Positions 1 to 9,463 of a stretch of 64,000 nucleotides of DNA are shown in pieces. The notes below the pieces were generated by a model. The model had not been told where the DNA came from and searched no databases. It saw only the letters and a list, made by a program, of their open reading frames with translations. Numbering within the stretch: the stretch's first letter is position 1; each line of letters begins with the position of its first letter. Made by a program: the position numbers and the translations under genes. This DNA is from Fundicoccus_A sp052115865 (GTDB lineage Bacteria > Bacillota > Bacilli > Lactobacillales > Aerococcaceae): assembly GCF_052115865.1 (NCBI RefSeq), contig NZ_JBQKME010000002.1, forward strand, positions 231,564-295,563, in the 5' to 3' direction.

Positions 1-2
1 CT

Positions 3-554
3 GTCGGTAGTATTCCGGTGATGATTGTTGGATTAGCGTTGGAAGATTACGTAAATGAATATTTTTACAATCCATGGGTCGTAGCAATTGCCTTAATTTC
101 ATACGGTATTATCTTTATATGGGTTGAAAATAATCAAACTGCTAAACATTCATTTATGGTTAAAACTTTTAATGAGTTATCCTTCCGTAGAGCCTTTTTT
201 ATTGGATGTTTCCAAGCTCTAGCCATTATTCCAGGGACATCTCGTTCTGGTTCAACGATAATCGGTGCCTTATTACTTGGTACGTCCCGCTTTATAGCAA
301 CCGAATTTTCATTTTTCCTAAGTATTCCAGTGATGTTCGGGGCAAGCTTCTTAAAATTAATTAGTTTTGGCTTTAATTTTACGCAAGCTGAACTTATTTA
401 TTTGATGGTAGGCATGTTCGTAGCATTTATCGTTTCAGTCATTGCCATTCGTTTCTTACTTGGATTCTTGAAACGCAATGACTTTAAAGCTTTTGGATAC
501 TATCGTATCGCATTAGGTTCGCTGGTTATCCTTTATTTCTTATTTAATCGTTAA
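3..554 (+). CDS. uppP: Undecaprenyl-diphosphatase UppP/BacA, 3' part
   Basis: Integral membrane enzyme that removes a phosphate from undecaprenyl pyrophosphate, regenerating the lipid carrier for peptidoglycan synthesis. The reading frame is open to the left edge, so the gene starts outside the window; about 183 C-terminal residues are visible of a family length near 270. The visible part has several hydrophobic segments and the family signature PGTSRSGSTI at about bases 231-260. The GTG at 18 is internal, not the start, because the upstream codons continue the protein (SIPVMIVGL). It converges on the V-ATPase operon, separated by a bidirectional terminator. The assignment is secure; only the N-terminus is unseen. 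Confidence 0.93.
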   Translation, partial: VGSIPVMIVGLALEDYVNEYFYNPWVVAIALISYGIIFIWVENNQTAKHSFMVKTFNELSFRRAFFIGCFQALAIIPGTSRSGSTIIGALLLGTSRFIATEFSFFLSIPVMFGASFLKLISFGFNFTQAELIYLMVGMFVAFIVSVIAIRFLLGFLKRNDFKAFGYYRIALGSLVILYFLFNR

Positions 555-559
555 AAAAT

Positions 560-600
560 AGACCTAGAATTGTAGTCATCAAAATTACAATTCTAGGTCT
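560..600. terminator. Bidirectional terminator between uppP and ntpD
   Basis: A 15-bp perfect inverted repeat, AGACCTAGAATTGTA at 560-574 and its complement at 586-600, is flanked by A-rich sequence on the left and T-rich on the right. It suits termination of both convergent transcripts. Confidence 0.9.
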
Positions 601-610
601 TTTATTGAAT

Positions 611-1234
611 TTAACGATCTTTAATTTTAATCATACGCGTTATTGAAGAACGTTCATTTTCTTCTAATTTCATTTCAATAAAATAAATAGTTTCTTCCAA
701 ATTCGGAATTGTCTGATATTCCAGAGCGTTGACACGACGACGTGTTTTTTCAATTTCACTCGCCATCAACTGGCAGGTTTTTTCAATTTCTGCCAAATCT
801 AACAAATCTTGCAATGAATTTTCAATAGCAACAATTGTCTCATCCATTTCACTATTAGAAGCAACAAAACTATAATCACTATCGGATGATGTATCTAAAT
901 CCTCAATGTCTACATGTAATTTAGGCACCCGAACACTCATAATATTGTCTTCACGGATTCGCAAAGAAACATCTTTAGTTGGGGTAGCGAACGTCTCACT
1001 AACCATGCGGTCGTTTTCTAATGTTTTAGCTAAAACAAAATCTTGCATGACAGGTTGTAAATTCTCTTCAACTTTTTGGCGTAATTCATTATTTTGTCTA
1101 ATTAATAAAATAAATTGACGTACTAATTCATCACGCTTGTCTTTAAGTAGTTTATGCCCTCTTGTGGCTAATTCAAGACGGTCTTTTAATTTACTCAGTT
1201 CACCACGTGTAGGTTTAACATTTAGCTTTGCCAA
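611..1234 (-). CDS. ntpD: V-type ATPase subunit D (central rotor shaft)
   Basis: 207-residue rotor-stalk subunit; with subunit F it forms the axle that couples the A3B3 head to the membrane c-ring. Recognised by the N-terminal pattern MAKLNVKPTRGELSKLKDRL and long heptad-rich helices at both ends (about residues 10-70 and 140-200), as expected for the antiparallel coiled coil of this family. Last gene of the operon: it starts 6 bases after the ntpB stop and is followed by the terminator shared with uppP. Unlike the Enterococcus hirae ntp operon, no K+ uptake gene follows it. Confidence 0.95.
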   Translation of the reverse strand: MAKLNVKPTRGELSKLKDRLELATRGHKLLKDKRDELVRQFILLIRQNNELRQKVEENLQPVMQDFVLAKTLENDRMVSETFATPTKDVSLRIREDNIMSVRVPKLHVDIEDLDTSSDSDYSFVASNSEMDETIVAIENSLQDLLDLAEIEKTCQLMASEIEKTRRRVNALEYQTIPNLEETIYFIEMKLEENERSSITRMIKIKDR

Positions 1235-1240
1235 ATGGCA

Positions 1241-2623
1241 TCACTCCTTATCTGGTAAATACTGATCAATCATCGAAGATTTAATTCGTTTTAATTCTGA
1301 TTTTGGTAATATATCTAATAATTCCCATGCAAGATGAAGTGTTTCAAAGATTGAACGCTCTGTATCAAACCCTTGATTCACATATTCCTTTTCAAAACGA
1401 TCAGCAAATTCAACATAAAGCTTGTCTGTTGGAGATAATGCAGCTTCTCCTAAAACGGCTGATAGTTCTTTCGCTTGTTTTCCTTCAGCATAAGCTGCAA
1501 AGACTTGGTTCATCGTTGGAGCATGGTCTTCACGCGTCTTGCCTTCTCCAATACCATCATCTTTCAATCGTGACAAGGACGGTAATACATCAATGGGTGG
1601 ACGGTAACCATTATTATATAACTCAGCTGAAAGAATAATTTGCCCTTCTGTTATATAACCTGTTAAGTCTGGAATTGGATGGGTAATATCATCTTCCGGC
1701 ATGGTTAAAATAGGTAATTGTGTAACTGAGCCTTTTTTTCCCTCGATACGCCCCGCACGTTCATATAAGCCAGCTAAGTTGGTATATAAATAACCTGGAT
1801 AACCACGTCGACCTGGCACTTCACGGCGTGCAGCAGAAACTTCACGCAAGGCTTCACAATAATTGGTAATATCTGTCATAATAACTAAAACATGCATACC
1901 TTTTTCAAAAGCTAAATATTCTGCTGTCGTTAAGGCAATTTTTGGCGTCGCTAATCGTTCGATTGATGGGTCACTTGCTAGATTTATAAACATCACAGAA
2001 CGGTCTAGTGCGCCTGACTCACGTAAATCATCCATAAAGAATTGTGCCTCTTCGAAAGTAACACCCATCGCTGCAAAAACAACCGCAAAATTATCATCAG
2101 AATTCAATACAGCTGATTGTCTTGCAATTTGAGCGGCTAGTTCTTTATGAGGAAGCCCTGAACCTGAAAAAATAGGTAATTTTTGGCCACGAACCAATGT
2201 ATTCAAATGATCAATGGTCGAGATTCCTGTTTGAATAAATTCATCTGGATAAACACGTGAAACTGGATTAATCGGCTCCCCTTCGATATCCAATTCTTTT
2301 TCAGATATAATAGCAGGTCCTTCATCCATCACTTTACCCATTCCATCAAAGACACGCCCAATCATGTCTTCTGAAACATCAATGGTTAATGGTTTCCCTT
2401 GAAAACGGACACGGGTTCTATCAATATTAATTCCGCTTGAACCTTCAAATAATTGAACAACAGCGGCATCTTCACTTAATTCTAAAATCTGTCCTTGGCG
2501 AATTTCACCTGTTTGTAATTCAACTTCCACTAAATCGTTATAATGCGCATCTTGAACCCCTTTTACAATCATAATTGGGCCTTCAATTTGAGAGGTTGTA
2601 CGATATTCAATAATTCTTGCCAT
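1241..2623 (-). CDS. ntpB: V-type ATPase subunit B (non-catalytic head subunit)
   Basis: 460-residue regulatory nucleotide-site subunit alternating with A in the A3B3 hexamer. The start is the ATG at 2621-2623 (MARIIEYRT), preceded by GGAGGGG at 2633-2639; an in-frame extension of 16 residues upstream would lie inside ntpA and lacks a ribosome site. The P-loop position reads FSGSGLPHKELAAQIARQ, without the Walker A lysine-threonine pair, which is normal for B. The start codon follows the ntpA stop by one base, so the pair is probably translationally coupled. Confidence 0.96.
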   Translation of the reverse strand: MARIIEYRTTSQIEGPIMIVKGVQDAHYNDLVEVELQTGEIRQGQILELSEDAAVVQLFEGSSGINIDRTRVRFQGKPLTIDVSEDMIGRVFDGMGKVMDEGPAIISEKELDIEGEPINPVSRVYPDEFIQTGISTIDHLNTLVRGQKLPIFSGSGLPHKELAAQIARQSAVLNSDDNFAVVFAAMGVTFEEAQFFMDDLRESGALDRSVMFINLASDPSIERLATPKIALTTAEYLAFEKGMHVLVIMTDITNYCEALREVSAARREVPGRRGYPGYLYTNLAGLYERAGRIEGKKGSVTQLPILTMPEDDITHPIPDLTGYITEGQIILSAELYNNGYRPPIDVLPSLSRLKDDGIGEGKTREDHAPTMNQVFAAYAEGKQAKELSAVLGEAALSPTDKLYVEFADRFEKEYVNQGFDTERSIFETLHLAWELLDILPKSELKRIKSSMIDQYLPDKE

Positions 2624-2624
2624 C

Positions 2625-4403
2625 TTAATTTTCCCCTCCAGTTTGTAAAACTTCACGCATATCTTGATCAATTTGTTCTTTAATTAAATCAATTTGATCT
2701 CTGTTATCTTCCGTAATTTCTTTACTACGTGCGATACGTTCACGTACCTGATTTGTGCCATTTTCGATATCAGAATATGTCGCACCATATTCTTGGGTTT
2801 CGCGAGCTTTTTCATCAAAATGCAAAATATTTGATAACATACTTGCTTGTTTATCAAAAGATGTATAGGTATCAATATCATCATAAGCATTTTGCTGTAA
2901 ATAGTCTTCACGTAGCATCCTAGCTGTCATCATTGTGATTCGATCACGATCAGACAAGGACTCTACTCCAACTAGCTGAACAATTTCTTGAAGTTCACTT
3001 TCATTTTGTAAGATACTCATCCCACGATTAACCATTCCAAGCCAATTCATATTAGTCCTTTGGTTAATTGTTTCACCAATTTCATCTAAGTAAAGTGAAT
3101 ACGATTCTAACCAATCAACGGCTGGGAAATGTCGTCTTTGTGAAAGACCTGAATCTAAGCCCCAGAACACTTTAACAACTCGTAAGGTATTTTGTGTTAC
3201 AGGTTCAGAAGTATCTCCACCTGGAGGTGAAACAGCACTTATAGCCGTTACCGACCCTTGTCTACCACTATTCCCAAGTACTTCGACAAGACCTGCACGT
3301 TCATAGTATTCAGCAATACGAGAACCTAAATAGGCAGGGTAACCTTCATCTCCTGGCATTTCTTCCAAACGTCCAGACATTTCTCGTAATGCTTCGGCCC
3401 ATCTTGAAGTGGAATCGGCCATTACTGCAACAGAATAACCCATATCACGGTAATATTCAGCGATTGTAATCCCCGTATAAATAGAGGCTTCACGCGCTGC
3501 AACTGGCATATTTGAAGTGTTGGCGATCAAAATAGTCCGTTCCATCAGTGATTCACCTGTATTAGGATCAATCAGTTTTGGAAACTCATCTAATACTTCA
3601 GTCATTTCATTTCCACGTTCACCACAACCGATATAAACAACGATATCAACATCTGAATATTTAGCAATTTGATGTTGGATAACTGTTTTTCCTGCACCAA
3701 AAGGTCCCGGAATCGCAGCTGCCCCTCCTTTGGAAACAGGGAAAAATGTATCAATCACTCTTTGCCCTGTAATTAAAGGCTGTTTTGGTAGCAATTTACG
3801 TTTATATGGTCGCCCTTGACGAACGGGCCATCTTTGTTTCAAAGTTCCTTCGAATATACTACCATCTTTTTGCTCTACCGTATAAACGATATCATCAACT
3901 GTTTTTTCACCCGGTTCGATACTTTTAATTGTTCCTGAAACACCTTTTGGAATCATAATACGGTGTTCAACAATTTTAGTTTCTTGTACTACAGCAACAA
4001 CATCACCATGTTCAACAGTATCACCAATCGAAACTTTAGCTTCTACTTCCCAAAGCTTTTCTTTATCTAAAACGGGAACGCTGACTCCTCGAGCTAAATA
4101 CTCACTTTTGGTTACTTCTTCGATTTTTTCTAATGGTCTTTGAATCCCATCAAACATTTGTGACATTAATCCAGGACCTAACTCTACGGATAATGGTAAT
4201 CCTGTTGTTTCAACGGGTTCATTTAAACCAAGTCCTGACGTTTCTTCATATACTTGAATAGCGGCGACATCATTTTCCATTTGAATAATCTCACCAATTA
4301 GTTGCAAGTTTCCTACTTTGACAATATCACGGATATTAGCTGATTCCATATTTGCAGCTTCAACTAATGGTCCAGCTACTTTAATTACTCTTCCTTGACT
4401 CAA
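2625..4403 (-). CDS. ntpA: V-type ATPase catalytic subunit A
   Basis: 592-residue catalytic ATPase subunit. Walker A GPFGAGKT is at residues 233-240; the non-homologous insertion typical of A subunits lies at about residues 110-190, and the Walker B region is around VAVMADSTSRWAEALREMSGRLEE. The start codon is TTG at 4401-4403, with GGAGGG six bases upstream, a less usual initiation codon than in the neighbours. Sits between ntpG and ntpB in the conserved order C-F-A-B-D. Confidence 0.96.
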   Translation of the reverse strand: MSQGRVIKVAGPLVEAANMESANIRDIVKVGNLQLIGEIIQMENDVAAIQVYEETSGLGLNEPVETTGLPLSVELGPGLMSQMFDGIQRPLEKIEEVTKSEYLARGVSVPVLDKEKLWEVEAKVSIGDTVEHGDVVAVVQETKIVEHRIMIPKGVSGTIKSIEPGEKTVDDIVYTVEQKDGSIFEGTLKQRWPVRQGRPYKRKLLPKQPLITGQRVIDTFFPVSKGGAAAIPGPFGAGKTVIQHQIAKYSDVDIVVYIGCGERGNEMTEVLDEFPKLIDPNTGESLMERTILIANTSNMPVAAREASIYTGITIAEYYRDMGYSVAVMADSTSRWAEALREMSGRLEEMPGDEGYPAYLGSRIAEYYERAGLVEVLGNSGRQGSVTAISAVSPPGGDTSEPVTQNTLRVVKVFWGLDSGLSQRRHFPAVDWLESYSLYLDEIGETINQRTNMNWLGMVNRGMSILQNESELQEIVQLVGVESLSDRDRITMMTARMLREDYLQQNAYDDIDTYTSFDKQASMLSNILHFDEKARETQEYGATYSDIENGTNQVRERIARSKEITEDNRDQIDLIKEQIDQDMREVLQTGGEN

Positions 4404-4430
4404 ATGTTTCCCTCCTTTTATTTTTCATCA

Positions 4431-4751
4431 TTATAAAATATCAGCTCCAATAGCTTTTTCTACATTCTCTTTGATACGTGCCATACCTAATCCTTTACCT
4501 TTTTTATGGGTAGGAATTAAAATAACAGCGGGTACCATAACAGAATCATAATATCGTATTGTATCAGGTATAAGTTCAGCTATGTCTTCCGTTATATATA
4601 CAACACCATATTGTTCTTTGGCTAATGTATCTAAAATAGTTGTGGCTTCTTGTGCTTTTGTCGTTGGATAAGCATCAAAGCCTAACATCTTAAAAGGAAG
4701 TATTGCATCTCGATTACCGACAACTGCAATACGATATGTATTTCTAGTCAT
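4431..4751 (-). CDS. ntpG: V-type ATPase subunit F (central stalk; E. hirae NtpG)
   Basis: 106-residue rotor subunit that binds subunit D. The ATG at 4749-4751 (MTRNTYRIAVVG) overlaps the ntpC stop by 8 bases (ATGACTAG); a longer in-frame reading adds 15 residues of ntpC antiframe and is rejected. The sequence shows the Rossmann-like start YRIAVVGN and the GVVYITEDIAELIP stretch typical of the family. Naming differs between systems: it is subunit F in general V-ATPase nomenclature and NtpG in Enterococcus hirae. Confidence 0.92.
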   Translation of the reverse strand: MTRNTYRIAVVGNRDAILPFKMLGFDAYPTTKAQEATTILDTLAKEQYGVVYITEDIAELIPDTIRYYDSVMVPAVILIPTHKKGKGLGMARIKENVEKAIGADIL

Positions 4752-5760
4752 AAACCGGACGCATCCTTTCTCTAATTTTCTCAGTTGAAATACCACTTAT
4801 GCGTCCATTTAAAACAAGGCGTAAGTTGGTGATTTCCATTTCTTTGCGATATAAATAAAATAGCAAAGGTGCAACTTCATTAGACGTTAATTGTTCTTCT
4901 TGAAGCATTTGATACATATACTCCGTCTCCAATTGCTCCAATTGAAACGTCTCAATCGTGCCATCCTTCATTTTTTTAATATAATCGTCAAATGCTTTAC
5001 TATAAGGTAATTGCGTAAAAGACTCAAACCATTCAGCAATTCGATTTTCCGAAACTAGACTTATCAACTCATTAATCGGAATAGACCCCTTATCAGTTGT
5101 CATCTCAAACATAAAACTGCGTGGTTTATTTAAATCTAAGCCACGTTTAACTGTAATGACATTATAGAAGTCAATCATTGTAGTAATTGTTGCATCAATA
5201 ACAGGATTAGAATTAGCTTGCCTAATATCATCCAAATGATCAAAATAAGCCATGTCTAACCCTAAGTTAACGACTTTTATATCTTGATAGTTTTGATAAT
5301 CTGACCAAATATGTTTCATTCGATCAATAATCACTTGAGGTATAACAGATGATTCATTTGTTTGAATAATGTGATATAACTCATCATAGCTAAATCGACC
5401 GATGGGAATCATTAAATTTTCAAGATCCTGATTCAGAATCTGATTTCTAAAAATAATTTTAAAGTTATGATAAATATATTTAGCCGCAAAAACCTCTACA
5501 ACCGTTTGATCCGGCGCTTCTGCCAAAGCAAAACGATAGTTTGAAATTAGATTATTCATTAAATGTTCTTCAATCTTATCTAAATCCTGTAAATCTTCTG
5601 CTTTGAAAAAATAACGGGTATCTTCTAAAATACGCAAAGTCGCAGAAATCGAAGGACTGCCAAGTAATTGTTCAAATTGTTGACCATTTAAAAGGGTTCC
5701 TGAACGAACATCAATCAAGGTATTTATTTGACTATAATTTGTTTTACTCAAATAATTCAC
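4744..5760 (-). CDS. ntpC: V-type ATPase subunit C (rotor-to-c-ring adaptor)
   Basis: 338-residue subunit C/d family, a funnel-shaped all-helical protein that seats the central stalk on the membrane c-ring. Identified by position (between ntpE and ntpG), length, and the patterns YLSKTNYSQINTLIDVRSG near the N-terminus and EITNLRLVLNGRISG near the C-terminus. It starts directly after the ntpE stop (5761) and overlaps ntpG by 8 bases, which points to tight coupling. Confidence 0.93.
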   Translation of the reverse strand: MNYLSKTNYSQINTLIDVRSGTLLNGQQFEQLLGSPSISATLRILEDTRYFFKAEDLQDLDKIEEHLMNNLISNYRFALAEAPDQTVVEVFAAKYIYHNFKIIFRNQILNQDLENLMIPIGRFSYDELYHIIQTNESSVIPQVIIDRMKHIWSDYQNYQDIKVVNLGLDMAYFDHLDDIRQANSNPVIDATITTMIDFYNVITVKRGLDLNKPRSFMFEMTTDKGSIPINELISLVSENRIAEWFESFTQLPYSKAFDDYIKKMKDGTIETFQLEQLETEYMYQMLQEEQLTSNEVAPLLFYLYRKEMEITNLRLVLNGRISGISTEKIRERMRPVYD

Positions 5761-6345
5761 CTACGCTTCATTGAAAACACGTTTGGCAATTTCAGCACTC
5801 ATATCATGACGCGTTGCATCAACCAATTTGGAATAAATATAATTATAATCCACACGACCAATCGAAATAATAAAGCCACCTTTTTTCTCAATAGGATGAA
5901 GGTTTATTTTGATCTTATTAAATTCAGCTTTTAAGTCTGATAAATCCTCTTCCGTGAAATGCTTCAAGGTATATTCACCAAATTGAATACGTAAATAATT
6001 ATCGTGATACATTTCTAACACTTGATAAACAAACTTCAAATGTTCTTCCTTAGACCAATGATTCATCGCATCAATCGCTTGATCAAACATACTTACAATC
6101 ATCTTTTGTTTACCAATCAAGGCTGATTGACGACGTCTATTTTCAACTTGTTGAATCTGTTGTTCATACTTATTTTTCATTCGTTCAAGTGCTAATTCTT
6201 CCTCATAAACAAAATTATCATGGAAATCACGACTGTCTTTTTCAAATTGTTTAGCAGCTTCTTCTTTTGCTCTATCTAGCTTTAACTGCCCTTTTTTATG
6301 CGCTTGCTTTATGACAGACGCTTGTAAGCGAGTTAATTCTGACAT
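5761..6345 (-). CDS. ntpE: V-type ATPase subunit E (peripheral stalk)
   Basis: 194-residue peripheral-stalk subunit. The N-terminal 90 residues form a charged helix rich in K, E, Q and R (AHKKGQLKLDRAKEEAAKQFEKD and on) that pairs with the G/H-type stalk protein; the C-terminal part is the globular head-binding domain. Start ATG at 6343-6345 follows a strong GGGGGAT ribosome site. The 45-base gap to ntpK contains one copy of the GATATTTATT word at 6378-6387. Confidence 0.92.
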   Translation of the reverse strand: MSELTRLQASVIKQAHKKGQLKLDRAKEEAAKQFEKDSRDFHDNFVYEEELALERMKNKYEQQIQQVENRRRQSALIGKQKMIVSMFDQAIDAMNHWSKEEHLKFVYQVLEMYHDNYLRIQFGEYTLKHFTEEDLSDLKAEFNKIKINLHPIEKKGGFIISIGRVDYNYIYSKLVDATRHDMSAEIAKRVFNEA

Positions 6346-6377
6346 TAGATATCCCCCTTCTTAAATAATTCAATTCT

Positions 6378-6387
6378 AATAAATATC
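6378..6387 (-). repeat. GATATTTATT word, ntpK-ntpE gap
   Basis: Four bases after the ntpK stop on the minus strand; the only copy inside an operon junction of the ATPase cluster. Confidence 0.6.
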
Positions 6388-6390
6388 TCC

Positions 6391-6846
6391 TTAAATTAAT
6401 AAGAAAGAAATAACAAATGCTAAAATAGCGTACATTTCCACCATCGAAGCAAAGATAATACCTCTTGATGTCTCTTCTGGACGTTTAGCTAAAATTCCCA
6501 TAGAAGTTGTAGCAACTCTTGCTTGGTCGCCTGCTGAGAAGTAACCAACAATGGCGATAGGTAAAGAAGCAACTAATAATCCAAATCCTTGTTCTAAACT
6601 CATACCAGGTTCCATTTCTAAGAAGATCATAAAACCAATAACGAAACCATATAGACCTTGTGATGCAGGCATCAGTTGTAAAATCAATGCTTGTGCGAAT
6701 TTCTCAGGTTCTTCTTTAACTAAAGAAGCAGCTGCTTGACCAACGGTACCTAGGCCTCGAGCAGAAGATATCCCACATAATGAAACTGCTAAAAACACAC
6801 CAAGTCCTGCTAAAATCATGCCACCATTTTCCATAAAAAAGTTCAT
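6391..6846 (-). CDS. ntpK: V-type ATPase membrane subunit K (c-ring proteolipid), Na+-type
   Basis: 151-residue proteolipid with four membrane helices (a duplicated hairpin). The carboxylate that binds the coupling ion is Glu137 in ASMVEMYAILAF. Ligand positions known from Enterococcus hirae NtpK are matched: Ser62-Gln63 (T64-Q65 there), Gln108 (Q110) and Glu137 (E139). This supports Na+ rather than H+ coupling, by inference from the family; Ser replaces Thr. Lies 4 bases after ntpI. The start MNFFMENGG is short before the first helix, as usual. Confidence 0.95.
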   Translation of the reverse strand: MNFFMENGGMILAGLGVFLAVSLCGISSARGLGTVGQAAASLVKEEPEKFAQALILQLMPASQGLYGFVIGFMIFLEMEPGMSLEQGFGLLVASLPIAIVGYFSAGDQARVATTSMGILAKRPEETSRGIIFASMVEMYAILAFVISFLLI

Positions 6847-6850
6847 AAAC

Positions 6851-8851
6851 TTATTCCCCTACTTTCTGATTTTTCGTTATCGAAACATATTTCTCATTAA
6901 TTTGTAATGGCTTAAACGGACGTCCATTACCTATATAGAACTTACCAAAAAACTCAACAAATATTAAACGTAAGCTGTGGACTCCACCTGTTAGGAGTGA
7001 CAAGGACATGTTGAAGATATGTAAAAAAGCAAATATGACTAAGCCAATTGTGATACGACCAATAAATGGAATTTGTCCGACAATAATGTTAAAGGCCGCT
7101 CCAATACTAATTCCTGACAGTCCAAGCGCCATTAAACGAGAGTAACTGATAATATCTCCAAAGTAACTAACTGCATTTAATAGTCCTAACAAACTTGTTC
7201 CAAGGCCAGAAATACTGCCTGCTTCAATCACATTCGCTACCATCATGCCAATAAAGCTGATAATAATCATTCCAACGCCGACAGTCATTAACGCATCCAT
7301 ATTTGGAATAAAGAAACTTAAAGCGACTAGTACAATCCCTATTAATACAACGATCCAATGAATACCATCTGAATAAGCTTTAGCATAATTTTTATCTTTT
7401 ATTTGTAAATATGTATTAATACCAAAAGCGATTCCCATGTGGATAATACCAATAGCCAATGATAATATCATGACTTCCATAACGGATGACTGTAAGTCTA
7501 TCAGCTGCATCCATTCAACAGTAAAGCCGAAGAAAGATCCATAAATAATTCCCCAAACCATAACTGAAATACCTAAACTTAGGATTAGATTTAAGATGTT
7601 CTTAACACTGTCTGTTACTTTAAATAATAATAATGGCACCAAGGATACTGCTGAGATTAATAAACCATAACCTAAGTCAGCAATCATCATACCGAAAAAT
7701 AACCAGTAAAATGGCATCACAAATGGTGTTGGATCAACTTCTTTATAATTAGGTAATCCATACATCGTTGTGATCATTTCATATGGTTTAAAAATGCCTT
7801 TATTTTTGAGCTTTGTAGGTACGGTATCATAGTCATTTTGGTCTAATGGCTGGATTTTAGCTACAACTAATTGCTCAAATCTATCTTGGATTGTTTGTAG
7901 AAAATGCGTCGTATTGTCTGCTTCAATCCATCCGTTAATGACAACTAAATTATCTGCCTTTTTTAATGCATATTTGACTTGTTCGCGCGCAGATAAATTA
8001 TTGACATATTCATATTGAATTTTAAGTTCATCGAGAGTTGATTGATAAGTTTTTAATGTTTCAACAATTTCTGAGCGTTCATATTTTGCATCTTTGATTG
8101 TCTGATTCCATTCATCCAGTTGATCTTTTGGTAACTTATCCGAAGTATATTTAAAAGGGAGAAATTGGTAGGTCTTTAGGTCATTTAATATTTGTGAATT
8201 TTCTTTACTATAGCTAAAGACGACTACACCATAATCATTTTCATCAATAAAAACAACTTCAAAAAAATAATTTTCATTTTCTCTTAAGTAGTTAATAAAG
8301 CTGTCTTCATTGGTACTAGGCACACGACCTACAACGCCATTAACATAGCTAAAACCGTTTAATTTGTTTGGTGTGATTTCAAGATTTTTCCATCTTTCTA
8401 AATCATTAACCTTATCACGTGTATCTTCAAGAACCACTTCTAATTCATCTAAACGTTCTACGAGTTGAATTGTTTGTGAAACAATTTCTTTTTCATCAAA
8501 CTGTTCACCATGTAGTTGAATGTGATTAAAACTTACTTCACGTTTCCCATCTTTAAAAGTTTTGATAAATGATGGTTTTTCAACAAAGCGATCGGCTAAT
8601 TCGATTGCTCGTTCAATATTATGTAAACGGTCATCTAAATCTTCCAAAGCTTCTTTGCTAGTATTGACTGAAGATTGTTTTTCATATTCATCTAATAATT
8701 CGTCTGTCGATTCCTCTAAACTATCCCATGGATCCTGATTATCTAAATTAATTATTTCTACTTGCTGCAGACCTTGAAGCTCCATTAGCAAATCGTCTAC
8801 TATATGTTCGGGAGTTAGAAGAGTTAGCTTATTCATTTTACTAATTGCCAT
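6851..8851 (-). CDS. ntpI: V-type ATPase subunit I (membrane stator, a-subunit)
   Basis: 666-residue stator that holds the ion half-channels and anchors the peripheral stalk. The N-terminal ~330 residues are soluble and helix-rich; the C-terminal half has seven to eight membrane helices beginning near FVMPFYWLFFGMMIADLGYG. The conserved arginine that faces the c-ring glutamate is in GDIISYSRLMALGLSG. The gene overlaps the 3' end of the upstream stalk gene by 11 bases. Length agrees with Enterococcus NtpI. Confidence 0.95.
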   Translation of the reverse strand: MAISKMNKLTLLTPEHIVDDLLMELQGLQQVEIINLDNQDPWDSLEESTDELLDEYEKQSSVNTSKEALEDLDDRLHNIERAIELADRFVEKPSFIKTFKDGKREVSFNHIQLHGEQFDEKEIVSQTIQLVERLDELEVVLEDTRDKVNDLERWKNLEITPNKLNGFSYVNGVVGRVPSTNEDSFINYLRENENYFFEVVFIDENDYGVVVFSYSKENSQILNDLKTYQFLPFKYTSDKLPKDQLDEWNQTIKDAKYERSEIVETLKTYQSTLDELKIQYEYVNNLSAREQVKYALKKADNLVVINGWIEADNTTHFLQTIQDRFEQLVVAKIQPLDQNDYDTVPTKLKNKGIFKPYEMITTMYGLPNYKEVDPTPFVMPFYWLFFGMMIADLGYGLLISAVSLVPLLLFKVTDSVKNILNLILSLGISVMVWGIIYGSFFGFTVEWMQLIDLQSSVMEVMILSLAIGIIHMGIAFGINTYLQIKDKNYAKAYSDGIHWIVVLIGIVLVALSFFIPNMDALMTVGVGMIIISFIGMMVANVIEAGSISGLGTSLLGLLNAVSYFGDIISYSRLMALGLSGISIGAAFNIIVGQIPFIGRITIGLVIFAFLHIFNMSLSLLTGGVHSLRLIFVEFFGKFYIGNGRPFKPLQINEKYVSITKNQKVGE

Positions 8852-9164
8852 ATCGTTTCACCACCTCTTTAATAATTTGCGGGACATATTCCGTTTTTGA
8901 AATCTCTAATGCATCATCAATGCGTTTCTGGTTATGATTTAATGCATCTTCTAGTTCTTGCTCGGCATGTCGAAGTCTTTCCTTTAAGCTTCCTTCTAAT
9001 TCAGCTAGTTTTTTATCACGAGAAATTTCTAATTCTCTCTTTTGCTCTGCCAATCGATTTTTATAATCTTGATGGACTTGGTCAATTTGATGATCGTAAT
9101 CATTTTGAATTTCAAGAGCTTGATTTTCAATCGCTTCGACTACTTGCATGGTTGTTTTGGCCAT
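8841..9164 (-). CDS. ntpF: V-type ATPase G/H-type peripheral stalk subunit (E. hirae NtpF)
   Basis: 107-residue, almost wholly helical, highly charged protein (EIQNDYDHQIDQVHQDYKNRL and on) that pairs with subunit E to form the peripheral stalk. First gene of the operon, as ntpF is in Enterococcus hirae. The ATG follows GGAGGTG. Identification rests on position, size and coiled-coil character because this subunit is poorly conserved. Confidence 0.85.
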   Translation of the reverse strand: MAKTTMQVVEAIENQALEIQNDYDHQIDQVHQDYKNRLAEQKRELEISRDKKLAELEGSLKERLRHAEQELEDALNHNQKRIDDALEISKTEYVPQIIKEVVKRYGN

Positions 9165-9197
9165 TTTATCACCTCCATTTCTGACAATTACTCTTTA

Positions 9198-9206
9198 ATT
9201 ATAACA
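9198..9206 (-). promoter_or_regulatory. Extended -10 promoter of the V-ATPase operon
   Basis: The minus strand reads TGTTATAAT, an extended -10 box (TGnTATAAT), 34 bases before the first ATG of the operon. No good -35 is seen at the usual distance, which extended -10 promoters tolerate. Confidence 0.55.
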
Positions 9207-9336
9207 AATAACGATGCATTATTCAGGTTTTTTGTTTTAAATTTTCAATAAAATCAATGTTTCTGATTGGATTTAGTTATATATTGACATATTAATATTA
9301 TCGTCAAAACTTGCGATAACTATTTTAACAAACAAA

Positions 9337-9367
9337 AAAAACGACATTTTCAAATAAATGTCGTTTT
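9337..9367 (-). terminator. serS terminator
   Basis: Inverted repeat AAAACGACATTT / AAATGTCGTTTT with a 7-base loop, followed on the minus strand by an eight-T run. It lies about 100 bases after the serS stop. Confidence 0.85.
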
Positions 9368-9463
9368 GTCTTAGTATGATAAGAATACTTACTCATTCCA
9401 TAGTAATAAAACATTAAATTTTAAACAAAAAATTATTTTTTTATTGTTTTTTAATCTTTATTA

